DNA of 32,791 nt, from NCBI RefSeq assembly GCF_000485595.1, contig NW_014577916.1, positions 1-32,791 on the forward strand, read 5' to 3'. Origin of the DNA: Priapulus caudatus (taxonomy: Eukaryota > Priapulida > Priapulimorpha > Priapulimorphida > Priapulidae). The notes beneath the pieces were generated by a model. The model worked only from the letters and a program-made list of their open reading frames with translations, did no database searches and had not been told where the DNA came from. Below are positions 1 to 11,768 of this stretch, in pieces. Within the stretch, counting starts at the first letter, position 1. Each line of letters begins with the position of its first letter. Made by a program: the position numbers and the translations under genes.

Positions 1-3000
1 CGAACCTGGTGGAACAACTGAGGCAACCAGCAAGTAATCCAGACAATGAGACATACAAATAATTGTCACAGATCCATAAACACATAGGCAACCCCTCACC
101 GCCCAACTTCACAGATTCTGTACTCTTTGTAGATGTCTCCATTTCCTCCACCTGGTTCTGTTGGTTCGTCCACTCGGCAACGATGGGCCTTATGCTGAGT
201 TCACCAGCAGAGTGTAGGCATTACGAATCAAGAACCATAACCGCAAGTAGGTAACCGCTTTTGCGAAAATCCTCTAGACGGAACTAGGAACAAAAAAATT
301 TATATTTTTTTTAAACAATTTGATTTATTATTTGCGTACAGTCTGCGGGGCCGTTATCGCGACTTGTCATTCACCACATAACTAAGCTATGGGTCATTAG
401 CGCATTGCAAACAGTTTATTGGATTACTTTGATGATTTAGGTACGTCGTTTGGGTTGGGTAACGATCCACTCTATATTCAGGATGGCACCAACTCGTATT
501 TTAAGCCAGCGCTTGTTATGCATGATAATGGCTAAATCTGTCTTGGTATTGTCGGGGGCGTAGATTGGTGCTGAGAGGGATTTCCCAGGGGGATTTGTCT
601 AGACCATGTGTCATCATGGTCACATGCACGCACGCACGCATGCACCGTACACAGAAGCGTATTTCTGGTTGTATCGAACATAATCTCTGTAGGGTACTTA
701 CCTGGAAGACTGGCCAGCACGGCCTTGATCAGAATTTAGGAGGCAAATAGTTGCCTGTCGTGCTGGTGTCTGACTCCTGAGCTGAACGCTCTTCCTTATT
801 GTCTCACTCCTCTCACTATTTCCCTGACAGTTCTTCGCCATCGGTGTTGCTTGGGTTATAGTTTGGGTGGTTTTTGTACGTCCGATGAGTTGGTCGGCAC
901 ACGTTTACCGGTTGTCTAGGTGTTCTCTTCCATTAGCTTGCCTGGGCGCGTTGTAGTATCTACGTATTCGAATAAAAGGATATTCGTACCGCTGAATCGA
1001 TAGACGTGTTACTATATTACCTTCAACAATAGAACCTCACACTATTTAGGAGATGGCAGTCGGCTGCGAATTCTTCCCAAAGGCCGATTATCCATTCAGA
1101 CAAACTGCCCTAATCGAGTAGTTATGATTAGGATGGCGCATGACCTTATTTTTATCTTACCTAATTAAAGCTAGAGAATTGCCTGTTTTCCAGCGGCAGT
1201 TGCTTTATATGTTACCCATTACACTTATCTGCAAGCTATAGTATACCCGTCAGATAATATGTTTGACACGAGGTTGAATCCAATACACTATACGTTTTCA
1301 ACTGAATGGTCGCTATGATCATCTTGTTTTCAATGGCCCTTTTATATATCGTGCTCATCACAAGATGGGAATATTGGTATGAGTCTCTTATTGCTATTGG
1401 CCCAAATTGTTACTCAGGCGTTCTTGTAATAGCGGTACTGGTTATTTTTACCGCCTAGTTGGCAATTCGGTTACGGCTATCATTTGGAGAAATCCCATCA
1501 AGGCGGTAAAATATTTAGGCCGACCTAATATTTACTTCTGGGTTCGGGTCACCGCGCCCGACTTCACATTTCGCGGTTAAATGTGCGGACTGCGGTCACG
1601 TTTAGCGCGGTTTCAGAAAGATAATTCAAAGATAACGCCTGCTGTCATACTATATTAAAATATCGCGCTTTCATTTTATTTAAGCCTAAGGAGGTTCCAC
1701 AAAATGTTTATAAACAGGAACTTCGGTGGCGAGAGAATGGAAACAGTTTTACGCTACGTTTCCTATTAATGCCTACACACGTGAAAACAGCGTATAGAGC
1801 AGCGGCGGTTATTTCTTAATACAGAGGTTGAAGGGGTCGTATTGGGCCGCGGCGGCCGGTTTGATGTACGCGATCGAGTCGCGTACTGTATAGTATACGC
1901 ATGCTGGTCGTGCGATACGGCGGCCGCAGAGCCGGTACACCTTCGGTTACTCGCGCGCTTCGTAAGGCGATTACGAGCTGCCGTTTTTGGAGCGTCCTAA
2001 CACTACGTTCCGTACACGACACCAGTACACTATCTGCTTTAGTGCTCACATTGTGAAACAATGTCATGACTTTGCCAGCAATGGCTAATGCCTGCAAGAT
2101 CATTTGCATCTCGCTGGCTCCTGGATTTTCAAGCTGTATGCCCTATATTTAGCTTGTGAAAAAAAATTATATTCCTGACCTACCATGTTTTTGCAGGAAG
2201 AAAAATAAAAAATAAATAAATGTTATTACTACCACTACCCTATTTTCACAATTCACTGTTGACCGAACCCAAGGGTAGTTCTGTTTGTTTGGCCGATTTG
2301 GAAAACCGAAGGTTGATATTTAAATACTTCCCACCCAAGACTTTACTCTGTGCACGGGCGGGTTTTTTCTTTTGTACATAGATACTTATAGCATATATTT
2401 TCTATCTAAACTACACAATTCTAGACCCATGACCATCAAAAGTAGGTATTTGTGGGTCAAATAGAATCGTTTTTCCGCGGGTGCATGCCCCGAATCCCCT
2501 AGCAGGGCTTCGCCGCCTTCGCGCTCGCCTACGTCCGTGCCGGAAAACGGTTGCCTGCATATTCAGTTGTCCAACTTACCTTGCTTTGTTCAAAGTTAAC
2601 AAGAACCTGGTTAATGTTGTTTACACGATAGAGAATGTAAACGGGGCTGTTTTCGTGCAACTGAGACGAATATTCTTAAGAAATTCATTTATTTAAATCT
2701 AACATTGAAGATTTCTGTCATGAAATACTTGATTTAAAAATTAATAACGTAGTGGGGGACTGAACGCTCGCAGCAATACACAGGTTTCTGATTTACACAT
2801 CGCCAGTGGATTTGTATGCAACATTGGAACCATATGAAGCAATACTGATACAGAATACTAAGTAGTAACATCACACTGCCGTTGGTGCATTTTTACTTTC
2901 CGTGGGATAGGGTGGCTGTTTGTACTTGTGTGGTATTTTTGTGCTATATTAGTATCGGTATGCTCGGTTACGATAGTCCACGATACTCTTATACGTGGAT

Positions 3001-4099
3001 CTAGTTCGGTTGGCGTTATTCGCCCGCAGCATTTTTTGTTGCGGCATTCAATACGACAAGGTATACACCATAGATTAAGTTTGGTTCTAGCGTATATAGA
3101 TAGGCCGAGTCGGTTTAAAGTTAGTGTTCACGGTTTAGGGATAGTGATTTGGGTGGGCTTTTTTACTTGTGTGTATATAAGTATCGATGGGCTCGCGCAC
3201 GCGATCCACGTCAGGGTACTAATGCCTTACTACGGGCATTTTACTTGCCGCGCTACGGATTACGGTGACGGCAAATCAGATGTTCCGGCGCGGCTGAAAT
3301 GCGATTCCCTGCCCTAAGCCCGCGCACACGGTGACATAAGAAACAGCATCCGACAAAGAAAACCTAAAAGAAGAGAGAACCGTCGGAGAGGTAGCCAATG
3401 CGATATCTGGCTGACGTCAACGGCTCCTCAGAGATGGCCGTTGCTCAGACAGATAGGGTCGCGTTTGCGTCGCGTTTCTGCCACCGTTACTTGTCCTCGC
3501 GTCGGCTGTGAGACGATTTCTTCAAGTTGATCATTGTCGTGGCACGCGGAGGCCGAACTGCCGGCTCGTGAGCTATTTCAGCTCAGGCCACCAAAGCATT
3601 TACGACCAATTCGAGAGCACAGGAATAGGCCGAGGTTCGAAATACCTTTTATACATCGGTGCATTCCTGCCAGGATCACCGGTGTTATACATTATTGGTG
3701 ATCCTGCACAACATTTGGTTGAGTCCTGCCGAAACGCAGTACGTGTAAATTGATTCTCTCACTTGCAATCTGTTCCTGTTTTACAAGCGTATACATAACT
3801 CACAGGCAAAAGATAGAAACAGCCATCGGCAAATTAGAATTGCATTTATTTCTTTATCTCCTTTTCTCAGTCTGAGTCTGAGTGTCGCCAAGACAGTTCT
3901 TATATTAATAGTGGCTCTTCGTCTCTACGTTAATCTTCGGCTGTCTGGTTCCTCTATCTTCACAGTGGCCGGTTTAGTGGAAAGATGAGGCCATACGGTT
4001 TGACAAAGGCCTCGTTTCTCTCTGCCCTTCCCACGCAGCTGCCACTGCATTGACGGATCAAAGCACCTACTGTGCAGTCAGATCAGAGAATTCTCAGAT
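1..4099. other. No recognisable gene
   Basis: I find no exon chain, domain motif or repeat structure here. The longest open frames (1816-2109 minus, 2928-3317 plus, 3508-3753 plus) have no motif I recognise and no convincing splice signals. Around 2481-2550 there is a GC-rich stretch (GCATGCCCCGAATCCCCTAG) whose style resembles the GGGGGGCATGCCCCC stretch at 10376-10390 inside the inverted-repeat element, so it may be a scrap of a related element. The sequence has the same irregular look as the insertion-rich repeat copies near the right end of the window, so its base accuracy is doubtful. Confidence 0.5.
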
Positions 4100-4140
4100 C
4101 GAGTGCCATTTAAGGTGGATCCCTGTAGTCTGCTTCTGCA

Positions 4141-4449
4141 TCAGACTGTATTCTTCATTGAGAGGAAACCTCTCTCACACTCTACCTTAGTAGACGGCAA
4201 GACAAGCCACAGATTCACCACAGCACGCAGTCTTCTTGTCTTCTTGGGTTTGCTGCCAGAAGATCTGCCATGTGCCTCTTGGGACGCGCACGCTTCATCA
4301 CTGTACTTTTCTGCTCCATAGAGTTTAGATGGTGGGTCCACTCTTCCTACAACGTTTTTCAGTTTGTGAAGATGCCCGCCTCCAGAACTGTCTGTGATGG
4401 GCCACTCGATATCATCAAGAGCGCACAACATCGCCATAGTCTTCTTCAC
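4141..4449 (-). pseudogene. hAT C-terminal dimerisation segment
   Basis: The minus-strand frame contains NLWLVLPSTKVECERGFLSMKN. This matches the conserved C-terminal hAT pattern of a hydrophobic stretch, LP-S-T, x-CERGFS-x-M. It lies in the expected order after the catalytic core, about 480 bases beyond the stop at 4931, but in a different frame. It therefore belongs to the same decayed gene. A stop codon follows at once, before the usual short tail of the domain. Confidence 0.65.
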
Positions 4450-6037
4450 CCTTCAGATCTACGTGGCCATGACTTGATGCTTACCACAATGAGTGATGAT
4501 GCTTTTGCAACATGCTTTTTCCATTTAATGCGGAACCTCCTGCTCCAGTTCAGCTTAAAGTCATCCACAGCTGGTTGCCTGTTGCCAGACTGTGGAATAC
4601 CTCTATCTCTGCTGCTGCTCGGCTCGCGCCAGTTGTCTCATCCAATATCCTTGTATGCATCTTTCAGTTGGGCCATCTCTTGTTTTATATTGGTTGAAGG
4701 CATCGATTGCTGCATCAGACGGCATTTAACTGCGACAGTATGTCTGTTGCCCATACTCTGCAAGATTAAGAAGATAGTCGGAAAGGACATTGTACAGTCC
4801 TAAGAGAAGTGCGGCATTACAGTCACAAAACTGAAGTGTCCTAGTAATGTCAATATTGCTGCCAGCCTTTTGCTTAGCCAATGTCTTGTGTTGTTGTCGC
4901 CAGTTCTTCAGACTGCTGCAGCATGAAGAACTAGAGGTTTGTTGACTCTGAAGAGTCTGCTCCAAGGGCAGCTTTGTGTGTGAGCACCCATCGGGTGCCC
5001 CCTACCCTTGTTGGAATAAGAAACTTGCATCCCTCAGCTTCAGCTGCACGTCTCAGCATCTGTCTATTTAGTGGACTTTGGTGGTAAAACAGATATATTG
5101 TCAGCAGGAGTGAATCCACTTGTTGTTGATATGGCTGAGCCTGGTTAGCCGTTTTAATAGCTAATTCAACACGATGGGCCATGCAGTGAGTGCTTACAAG
5201 TGATGGCTGTTCTTGTTTCAGTAGAGTGGCAACGCCATTCCTTACTCCAACCATTACAGCTGCACCATCGCTCGCAAAGCCAACAATCTTCCGACAAAAT
5301 ATCTCATTACTTACATGTAGTTCCCTGTTGAAAGCATTATGGATGGCTGCATGCAATGTAATAGCATCAGCTCTCTCTACACTTTCAAGAGATACAAAAC
5401 AAACATGAGATATGCCATCAATTGCATATTGAACGTAAATAATTTGTTGTTCGCTGATACTACTATCTGTACTATCATCAACGAGGACAGAAAAGAACAT
5501 TGCAGCTTGCACTTCTTCCTCAAGTTTTAGCCGCAGATCTTCAGCAATGAAGAGAACAAACGTCGTGCAGGAAGTGTGGTTGTGGTACGTTGAGCCTATG
5601 TCAACTCCTTTGGCAATATCCAGTTTACATAGCCATTCAAAATCAGAATATGGACGCCCCTGCTTTGCAATGGCATGCGCATTCTTGAAGAGAATACTGA
5701 CACACGCGCTTGATTTTTCATGCAGCATTGCCAATGCAGTCTCTGCAGGTAGCTCTTTAGTTTGAGCACAGTCGCTACTAGTACTAGTACTACATTCACT
5801 AGTGGTACATTCTGGCGCAGTTGCAGTTAGACACTTAGAGGTAGCCTCTCTTCTGTCAGCCACAAGCATCAAGGAAGCTGCTTTCTGGTGAGTGGCTGTT
5901 TCTTCATGGTCTTTCAGCACATGTATTTGAAAGTTTATGGACCCTTGTAAAAAGTTGTTTTTGCCGCTACGCTGCATGACTTTCTGCTTGTCCCCATCCG
6001 GCAAGAAATGATGACATGTTAAGCACACCATCACATT

Positions 6038-6254
6038 CTAAGAAAAAGTCAAATCGGACAATGCTGGTTACCACACATATACAATACAGAGTGAGACAAG
6101 AATTGCAAAATTGTGAATTAAATAGTTTAGTTTATTTACCACACAAAAAAAGAAAATGAATACATAACTTAGCGACTAGAGCAGTTAATAAATACATTTA
6201 CATACTATTTTGCATGCTTGCTATACTTTCTGAGTGCTAATCTATTAATCTCAC
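6038..6254 (-). other. Intron of the hAT-derived gene
   Basis: The donor is AGG|GTGAGA at 6255/6254 and the acceptor TTTTTCTTAG| at 6038/6037, giving a 217-bp intron in phase 0. Exon 1 is 93 codons from its first open methionine. The joined reading runs straight into the Cys-x2-Cys of the zinc finger, which supports the splice. This shows the copy was once organised as a cellular-type gene rather than an intronless transposon ORF. Confidence 0.7.
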
Positions 6255-6779
6255 CCTTCCTTCATCATTACCAACGCCAACGGTCGGTGTACATTCAGTT
6301 GACTTGGAAGTGCTGCCACTGTCAGGCACCGGCAACTCTCCATAATAAAGCCACTTAAACTGAGTGAGCCATTTGCTCAGAAATGCTCTCGTTCGTTTGT
6401 ATTGATCATACTCTTTCCCTTTTTCACATTTTTGCTGTCGTTTCTTCTCACGTGGATCAGTCGCACCGGTAAAATAATTCCAAAGCCCTGTACGCTTATC
6501 CATGATTACGTTGCCAATAGTAACTGAACACATTCTGACTTCAACTCTTTAGATGGACATCAGTCCGTTATAGCATGTCTGAAAGACTATAAGAGAGTGG
6601 ATGGAACAAAACTACGCAAAACACTTCGGCTTGTTCCGCCAACAGCTAGGAAGAAAAATTATTTGTTCATTTTTTTTGCTAACTAGACTGGTGTTTGGAT
6701 GCCTAACTATTAGTCTGATAACACGGGATCAGGATTCAGTTTAGTGCGGCACTTGCCTCGTCCCGCTTGTAAAATGGCA

Positions 6780-6920
6780 TCGCTAGCAGGGAAAAAATTA
6801 ATTTTTTTATTTCCGGGGCTCTTTTTGCACATCCCTCAAAATTTTCGGGGGCTACTTTTTCATTTTCCGGATCTCTTTTTCCACTTTCCAGGGCTACTTT
6901 TTTTTCCAGAGCTAGCAATT
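6780..6920 (+). repeat. Pyrimidine-rich imperfect tandem repeat
   Basis: About five loose repeats of a 24-28 base unit of the type GGGGCTCTTTTT-cay-TTTCC. On the plus strand they give a repetitive open frame (PGLF-HIP / FRGLLFHFP / DLFFHFP / GLLFF). The unit boundaries drift, so this looks like an old degenerate minisatellite. I see no support for a real protein. Confidence 0.5.
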
Positions 6921-9380
6921 ATGCTGGTAGCACAGTCGACTAAGAGCCAGTTTATTCTTTCTTCACACGTTTTAGAAACTAAGAAAGCCGTAAATCTAAG
7001 TTCCCACTACAGAAGTCCGTGTTAAATATATGGTATTAATATAAATTTGATATGCTAAATAAAATGTAAGTTGTTTAATGACGTCTAGATATTTTTGTTG
7101 TAGTTTTTATTTTTGACACTAAAAAATAACTCTAATCACCCCTACAATTACCAGGGTAATGGTACAATCCGATAGTTTTTATGGCGGGCAGAAATGGACT
7201 ACTCATTTCTACTGGCTATTGGTAGTGTGGGTACAAATAACTAAAAAATATGTTATACTTTGAAACTTTAAATTAGCATTTTTGCTATGGCACTTCAATA
7301 TTGTGCAATAGTTTTAACGTACAAATAAACCTTCTTCATCAGGCACTTATAAATTTTAACCGCTTCACGCTCGCATCTGCCATTAAACTGCCACCACTCC
7401 CCCTAACGCGATTCGCCACTTACCGAGTCCATTTTGCTGCTTAGCACATACACAGCTGCAACTTGGCAAAGCACCTTTGCAAGCACCTCTCACACATTGT
7501 ATCAATCTTGCTTGGGAGTGTTATCAATCACTAAGCGTTTGCCATTATCAGCTAAATGAGTTATGGCTTCTGAAGTATAACTAAGGTTCAAATACTTATG
7601 AAGACTGATGTACTGATTCTTTTGCGATCTTTTTCAAGATCGCTTTATCGGAGAAAGGTATAGCATCGTAAATAATTTTTCGTATCCAGTCGGCTCACGA
7701 TGTTTTATTTTCAATGATGCGCGGTGTTGATCCCGAAGCTGAAAAAGCCGTCGGATCACCGGATCGGCGAGTTATTTTCAACACTGCTGCAACACAAGCT
7801 TCAACAATGGTCTATCTGTGTATCTGCAGGTCCGCATGAAGTAGAAATACAGGCCTCATTTGTGTGCTCACTGCCCACTCCTGCTGGTACGGGGCGTGTA
7901 CTGTCCCAAGGTGTAGATTCGACAGGGCCAGCAATAGCTGCTCGCTGCTGAGTGCTAGTACACCACCCATCTCGAACTCATATTCCGGCTCAAAAACACA
8001 AATTGTTTGCCCTGTCCAGCCACAGTCTCATCAAAAACAAGTTGAATGCCTTCGCTTCTGTCCTGTACCATATGTAGAACAGCGTTCCACTTGTTATATC
8101 TCTGTACGGTAAGAAAACAACAATCAATATTCACTTCCACACAAGTTCAGCAATTTGTAGGCAAATGTTGCAGTTAAATTGCCAATTGCCATAATTGTGG
8201 TTTCACTGCTCTGACGTACTTATGAAGCTATGGTGCTCTTTTAGGTTTAACTGTGTGTCTTTCATGGTGTCACTCCCTAATTCATATTATTTGACATAGG
8301 TACATTTTGACTTTATCAACTAGCCAATTTCTTCTATTTTTATGAATGTTTCTTGTTTACAAGGTGCAGCAGTTACAGTGACTTAATTACCTGGTATCGG
8401 ATCGGACTATTTTCCAGTAACGCATAAGTAACAAATTCTTACAACTCGTGGCTTTTCAAACCGATTGCCGTCTGTTTCTGGTATGTTAGACACACTGCAT
8501 TACAACTTAGAAGGTCAATTAGGCAAAAGCAATTATGAAACCGCGTTTGCTTTTCCTAGAGAGAGCACCAACGATCCGATACCTACAAACGATCCGATAC
8601 GGGGTCAGTCACTGTATACACATTTCCATTTTGCTGCAAGGCTTCATCTTAAAATTGCCGAACAACAGTCGATGGACATGTGCACTATTCAGTATCCTCA
8701 GCAGGCATGGCAAAACGCCACTTTTACTGTACCTGCACAAAACAAGCCTGTCGTAGGGATGCTCCAGTTTCAAAGGCGTGCATCCATACTCTTTAGTCAC
8801 CACCTTCTTTTTCCCCACTACACCCTTCTTAATTTTCACAATCTGTGCAACGACGCGAGAATTGTCAGCAACAAAGTCGGCATCTACATCCCCTACACTG
8901 ACTGTCCTCACATCTGCCACGCTCACAATGTCCTCTGCTTCTCTAGCCCGACCCGTCACAATCAATCGCGACAGCATTGTCCACATGAATTTCCCATCAT
9001 CACTTTATCTTTCGTCGTTTCTCTCAACCAATACTGGACGATCAAAATATCTTTCCAAGACGTTTCAACTCATTGTATCCTCTTCACATGTTCTATTCCG
9101 ACAAACCACTACAACACGCAAACTTTTGTTGTTTCTTCCTCCTCCCTGTTTATGGTAACTACAGACGCCAGCGAGGGTGGGTAACTATGCGTGGGAAGAG
9201 CTAAAACAAATTTCATTGGCCAAAATCGAGTCTTTCTACAGTTCGTGCTGCGCAATGCGTAGTGGGAACACAATATGTCAGCCCGCATGTCACCGAATTT
9301 ACTGGTCGAGGTAATATCACACCTCTCACAGCAGGTCCTAGTTCCATTTCTCGCCGTCAGGTGATACTTTTACGATTCTA
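6921..9380. other. No confirmed gene; weak minus-strand coding traces
   Basis: Mostly AT-rich non-coding sequence. Two minus-strand stretches read as if once coding: 7955-8140 (QRYNKWNAVLHMVQDRSEGI) and 8609-9150 (an ERYFDRPVLVERND segment, then a frame change, then AREAEDIVSVADV with many acidic and valine residues). I do not recognise either family. The second is a long open frame broken once near 8990, which fits an old element gene better than noise, but no motif confirms it. Confidence 0.35.
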
Positions 9381-9546
9381 GGACAACTACCCCCTGGACA
9401 ACTACCCACCGGACAACCAACCACCGGACAACTACCCACCCGGACAATTACCCACCAGGACAATTACCCACCAGGACAATTACCCACCAGGACAATTACC
9501 CACCCGGACAATTACCCACCAGGACAATTACCCACCAGGACAATTA
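9381..9546. repeat. 16-bp minisatellite, left part
   Basis: Roughly ten tandem units of 15-16 bases, consensus GGACAATTACCCACCA. They are degenerate on the left (GGACAACTACCCACC) and nearly perfect on the right. The array stops abruptly at 9546, where an inverted-repeat element begins, and resumes at 10519. Confidence 0.9.
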
Positions 9547-10518
9547 CAGGGTCTCCAACCATTCCGCATTCTGCGGCATCATTACGATTTCTAGGCTTAA
9601 TTTCCGCACTCCGCAGCGGCAAGGTTATATTCCTCATTTCAGTTGAACTGTATAAAATTTGCACTGATTGTTCGCATTGTTTGCTTGGACACATTTTTTT
9701 TTTCAGCCGGTGCCTGGCACTGGCCACGAGTTTATTAATAGCCGTCACTGCGTGAGTCGTTTCTTGGAAATGCACGCTCTGCCATTACCTTAGTTTTGCA
9801 CCCACCCTACCATCGCTCAGTGTTATAATGTCTTTCTATGCTGTGTTTCTATGCATTTTGTATCTGGCATGTATACGGTAAATGGAACAGCCTAAATGGA
9901 ACAGGCGCTGTCTGCAAGGTGTCGCGTAGTTTATCTGCCAATCAGAATAACACGGGTGGGAGAATGGCGTACAATTGCCATTGCCATCCAAAAAACCCGA
10001 CTTTTACAGAAATTCAGGAACGAATATACACAGATGTGGCCTGTACTTGTGAAGTCAAAACTCAGTGTTATAATCATGGCTATTGCATGGCATGCAAGGA
10101 AGAAGGGGTGACTGCCAGAGGCATATAGTCTCTCAACAGCATAAGTGCTATGCGGGTGCAGTGGAATATAATACACCCAATATATTAAGCTTCTTTGCAG
10201 CAGTTAGAGAATTGTCTGTCTTGACGCAGAAGTGAGATTTACGGATTATTTAATTGAACACAATGTGCCTTTGAGAGCGGCAGACCATGCAAATGAACTT
10301 CAAGAAAATGTTTCCAGACTCACAAATGCCTGCAGCCAAACCAGTCACACCAGCCAAAAATATTAAAATTTTACTGGGGGGCATGCCCCCATGCAGACCC
10401 CCTAACACTGGCATGCCTACGGCACACGGGCCTGCCTGCTGCAGCCAAGGTTAATTTCACCCCACCGCTGTCCATCAATTTCATTCCGCATTTGGAGTTC
10501 ACAGGGTTGGAGACCCTG
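9547..10518. mobile_element. Non-autonomous inverted-repeat element inserted in the minisatellite
   Basis: The 972-bp element begins CAGGGTCTCCAACC (9547-9560) and ends with its exact reverse complement (10505-10518). The flanks carry CAATTA on both sides (9541-9546 and 10519-10524), and the interrupted 16-bp array continues on the right. The CAGGG termini and an internal scrap of a hAT-like protein suggest a hAT relative, but hAT elements usually make 8-bp duplications and only 6 bp match here. Inside are GC-rich motifs (GGGGGGCATGCCCCC) and no intact ORF. Confidence 0.75.
10217..10332 (+). pseudogene. Fragment of a hAT-like element protein
   Basis: The plus strand reads EVRFTDYLIEHNVPLRAADH and on to NEL, then shifts one frame near 10300 to KKMFPDSQMP. 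From memory, this segment resembles the part just after the N-terminal zinc finger in a widespread invertebrate hAT-like family. A stop lies a few codons upstream, and the sequence after the fragment is non-coding. It is therefore a short relic inside the inverted-repeat element, which it probably helps to classify. Confidence 0.55.
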
Positions 10519-10576
10519 CAATTACCCACCAGGACAATCACCCCCCGGACAATTACCCAACAGGACAATTACCCGC
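10519..10576. repeat. 16-bp minisatellite, right part
   Basis: About three and a half more units of the GGACAATTACCCACCA array, resuming exactly at the right end of the inserted element. One unit has a C-rich variant (GGACAATCACCCCCC). Confidence 0.85.
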
Positions 10577-11469
10577 CTAACCTTCCAATAAGGAAAAAAA
10601 AATTCCTTCCGTAAATTTTTGCCCGCTGCAATACATAATGTATGTCTGGAAAAAAGAGAAATGCCTACTCCATGTGTTCAGAGAACAGCGGCGTCGATAA
10701 TTGGGAGGGGGGAGCCGCCCCTACCCCTCCCATAATGACGGAAATGTTGTATCCCCAAATGATCTTGCTTTTGGCCATGTACGATATGTTATGTAACTGT
10801 TTCTGCGTGTGTGTAATCTGCCACTGTGGAAGTACTGTATATTTGCATATGTACATCCCTTCTTCACTTATGAATAGTGTAACATCACTTGGATTAGACG
10901 TGCAAGACCAAATTATTGTGTTTATTTCTTTATTAATACATCAGTAGATACTGGGTTTTGTTACAGCTGTAGTTGTACGTTTCTTCTATATATATACGTA
11001 AACTGCAAAAACACAATTACAAAACACCGTAAGAAATCATCTAATCAAATACTAATGCCATTAAACTTATTAATGTATGCCACTAACCATTTAAACCCTA
11101 ACCCAATAACCGTACGGTGCTGCCCTTGTCGGTAATATGACGAACTAAATGATATTTTTATCCAGCGTGCAATGCCTTACTAATGTCACTTCTGTGCCAT
11201 CAAACTGACCACAAAACACATGCACGAACCTCAAAGCATATGCAAAACACTACCCGAGTAAGCCTAGAGTTCTTATTTTATCGTTAATCATGATATCTCA
11301 ACCAAATATGCTCGGCAGGTAAATATACCTTTACCATAGCGGCAAAGTCACTGAAATCCTGCCATTAAAAATTGCGATATTAATTTTACTCTCTACTATA
11401 ACTTTAGAATCGTACGATGGCACAATAGCCATGATTACTTCGATCTACAATATCTAATCTCTCACTCAC
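10577..11469. other. No recognisable gene
   Basis: AT-rich sequence with no motif or repeat I can name. A 101-codon plus-strand frame at 10642-10947 lacks any domain pattern. A short GC-rich palindrome-like stretch sits at 10707-10731 (GGGAGGGGGGAGCCGCCCCT). Confidence 0.45.
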
Positions 11470-11675
11470 CTCTATTTGAGGGACTGACTCTTCTGTTTGA
11501 ACCAAAAACCGATCACTGTGTGTCCCACGACTCGTTCAACACCCGAATTCGTGGGAACACCATTCACAAAGCATAGGTGGCGCGCGCAAGCATCTATAGG
11601 TGGCGTGGCTCTACAATTAACATACAGCGTACAACCAAAAAACGTCACTAAGAATAAACAAAACTCTCCTAAACA
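11470..11675 (-). repeat. Probable start of the Bel/Pao 3' LTR
   Basis: On the minus strand, about 95 bases after the pol stop codon, a purine-rich GGGAGCCGGGG (11676-11686) is followed directly by TGTTTAGGAGAG. Together these look like a polypurine tract and the 5' end of an LTR. The far end of the LTR cannot be fixed, because no second copy is present in the window; the lower coordinate is only a guess. Confidence 0.4.
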
Positions 11676-11768
11676 CCCCGGCTCCCTAATTGTGAGCTTG
11701 ACACGAGCAATTATATTCAACACACTATTGAATGCGAAACATCTTGGCATCACAGAACGTGCAGCGCC

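Larger units (their letters stand above)
4141..6533 (-). pseudogene. hAT-transposase-derived gene, ZNF862/KIAA1586-like, decayed
   Basis: Exon 1 (6255-6533) carries the KRTRAFLSKWLTQFKWLYYG segment that precedes the TTF-type zinc finger in this family. The downstream M at 6503 (MDKRTGLWNYF) is the likelier start. Exon 2 (from 6037) supplies the finger (VCLTCHHF, then LKDHEETATHQKA) and the RNase-H-like hAT core: FFSVLVDDSTDSSISEQQ with the acidic residues, FASDGAAVMVG, STHCMAHRVELA and VGGTRWV. The frame then stops at 4931. Homology continues in another frame to about 4726, and the C-terminal dimerisation segment (LPSTKVECERGFLSMKN) lies at 4141-4449. Proteins of this family act as transposases or as domesticated nuclear DNA-binding factors. 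The in-frame stop and frame changes after the core say this copy is broken, unless base errors cause them. I see no terminal inverted repeats. Confidence 0.8.

Noticed and set aside
2928-3317. 129-codon plus-strand open frame with hydrophobic segments
   Set aside because: No domain pattern, no splice or start context, and the surrounding sequence looks base-inaccurate.
4270-4803. 177-codon plus-strand open frame
   Set aside because: Lies opposite the hAT-derived gene on the minus strand, which has recognisable motifs; it is a shadow.
8465-9184. 239-codon plus-strand open frame
   Set aside because: Low-complexity Ser/Thr/His composition with no motif; the minus strand of the same region looks more protein-like.
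9381-9546. Short regularly spaced repeats resembling a CRISPR array
   Set aside because: Units are contiguous with no spacers, and the context is eukaryotic element sequence.
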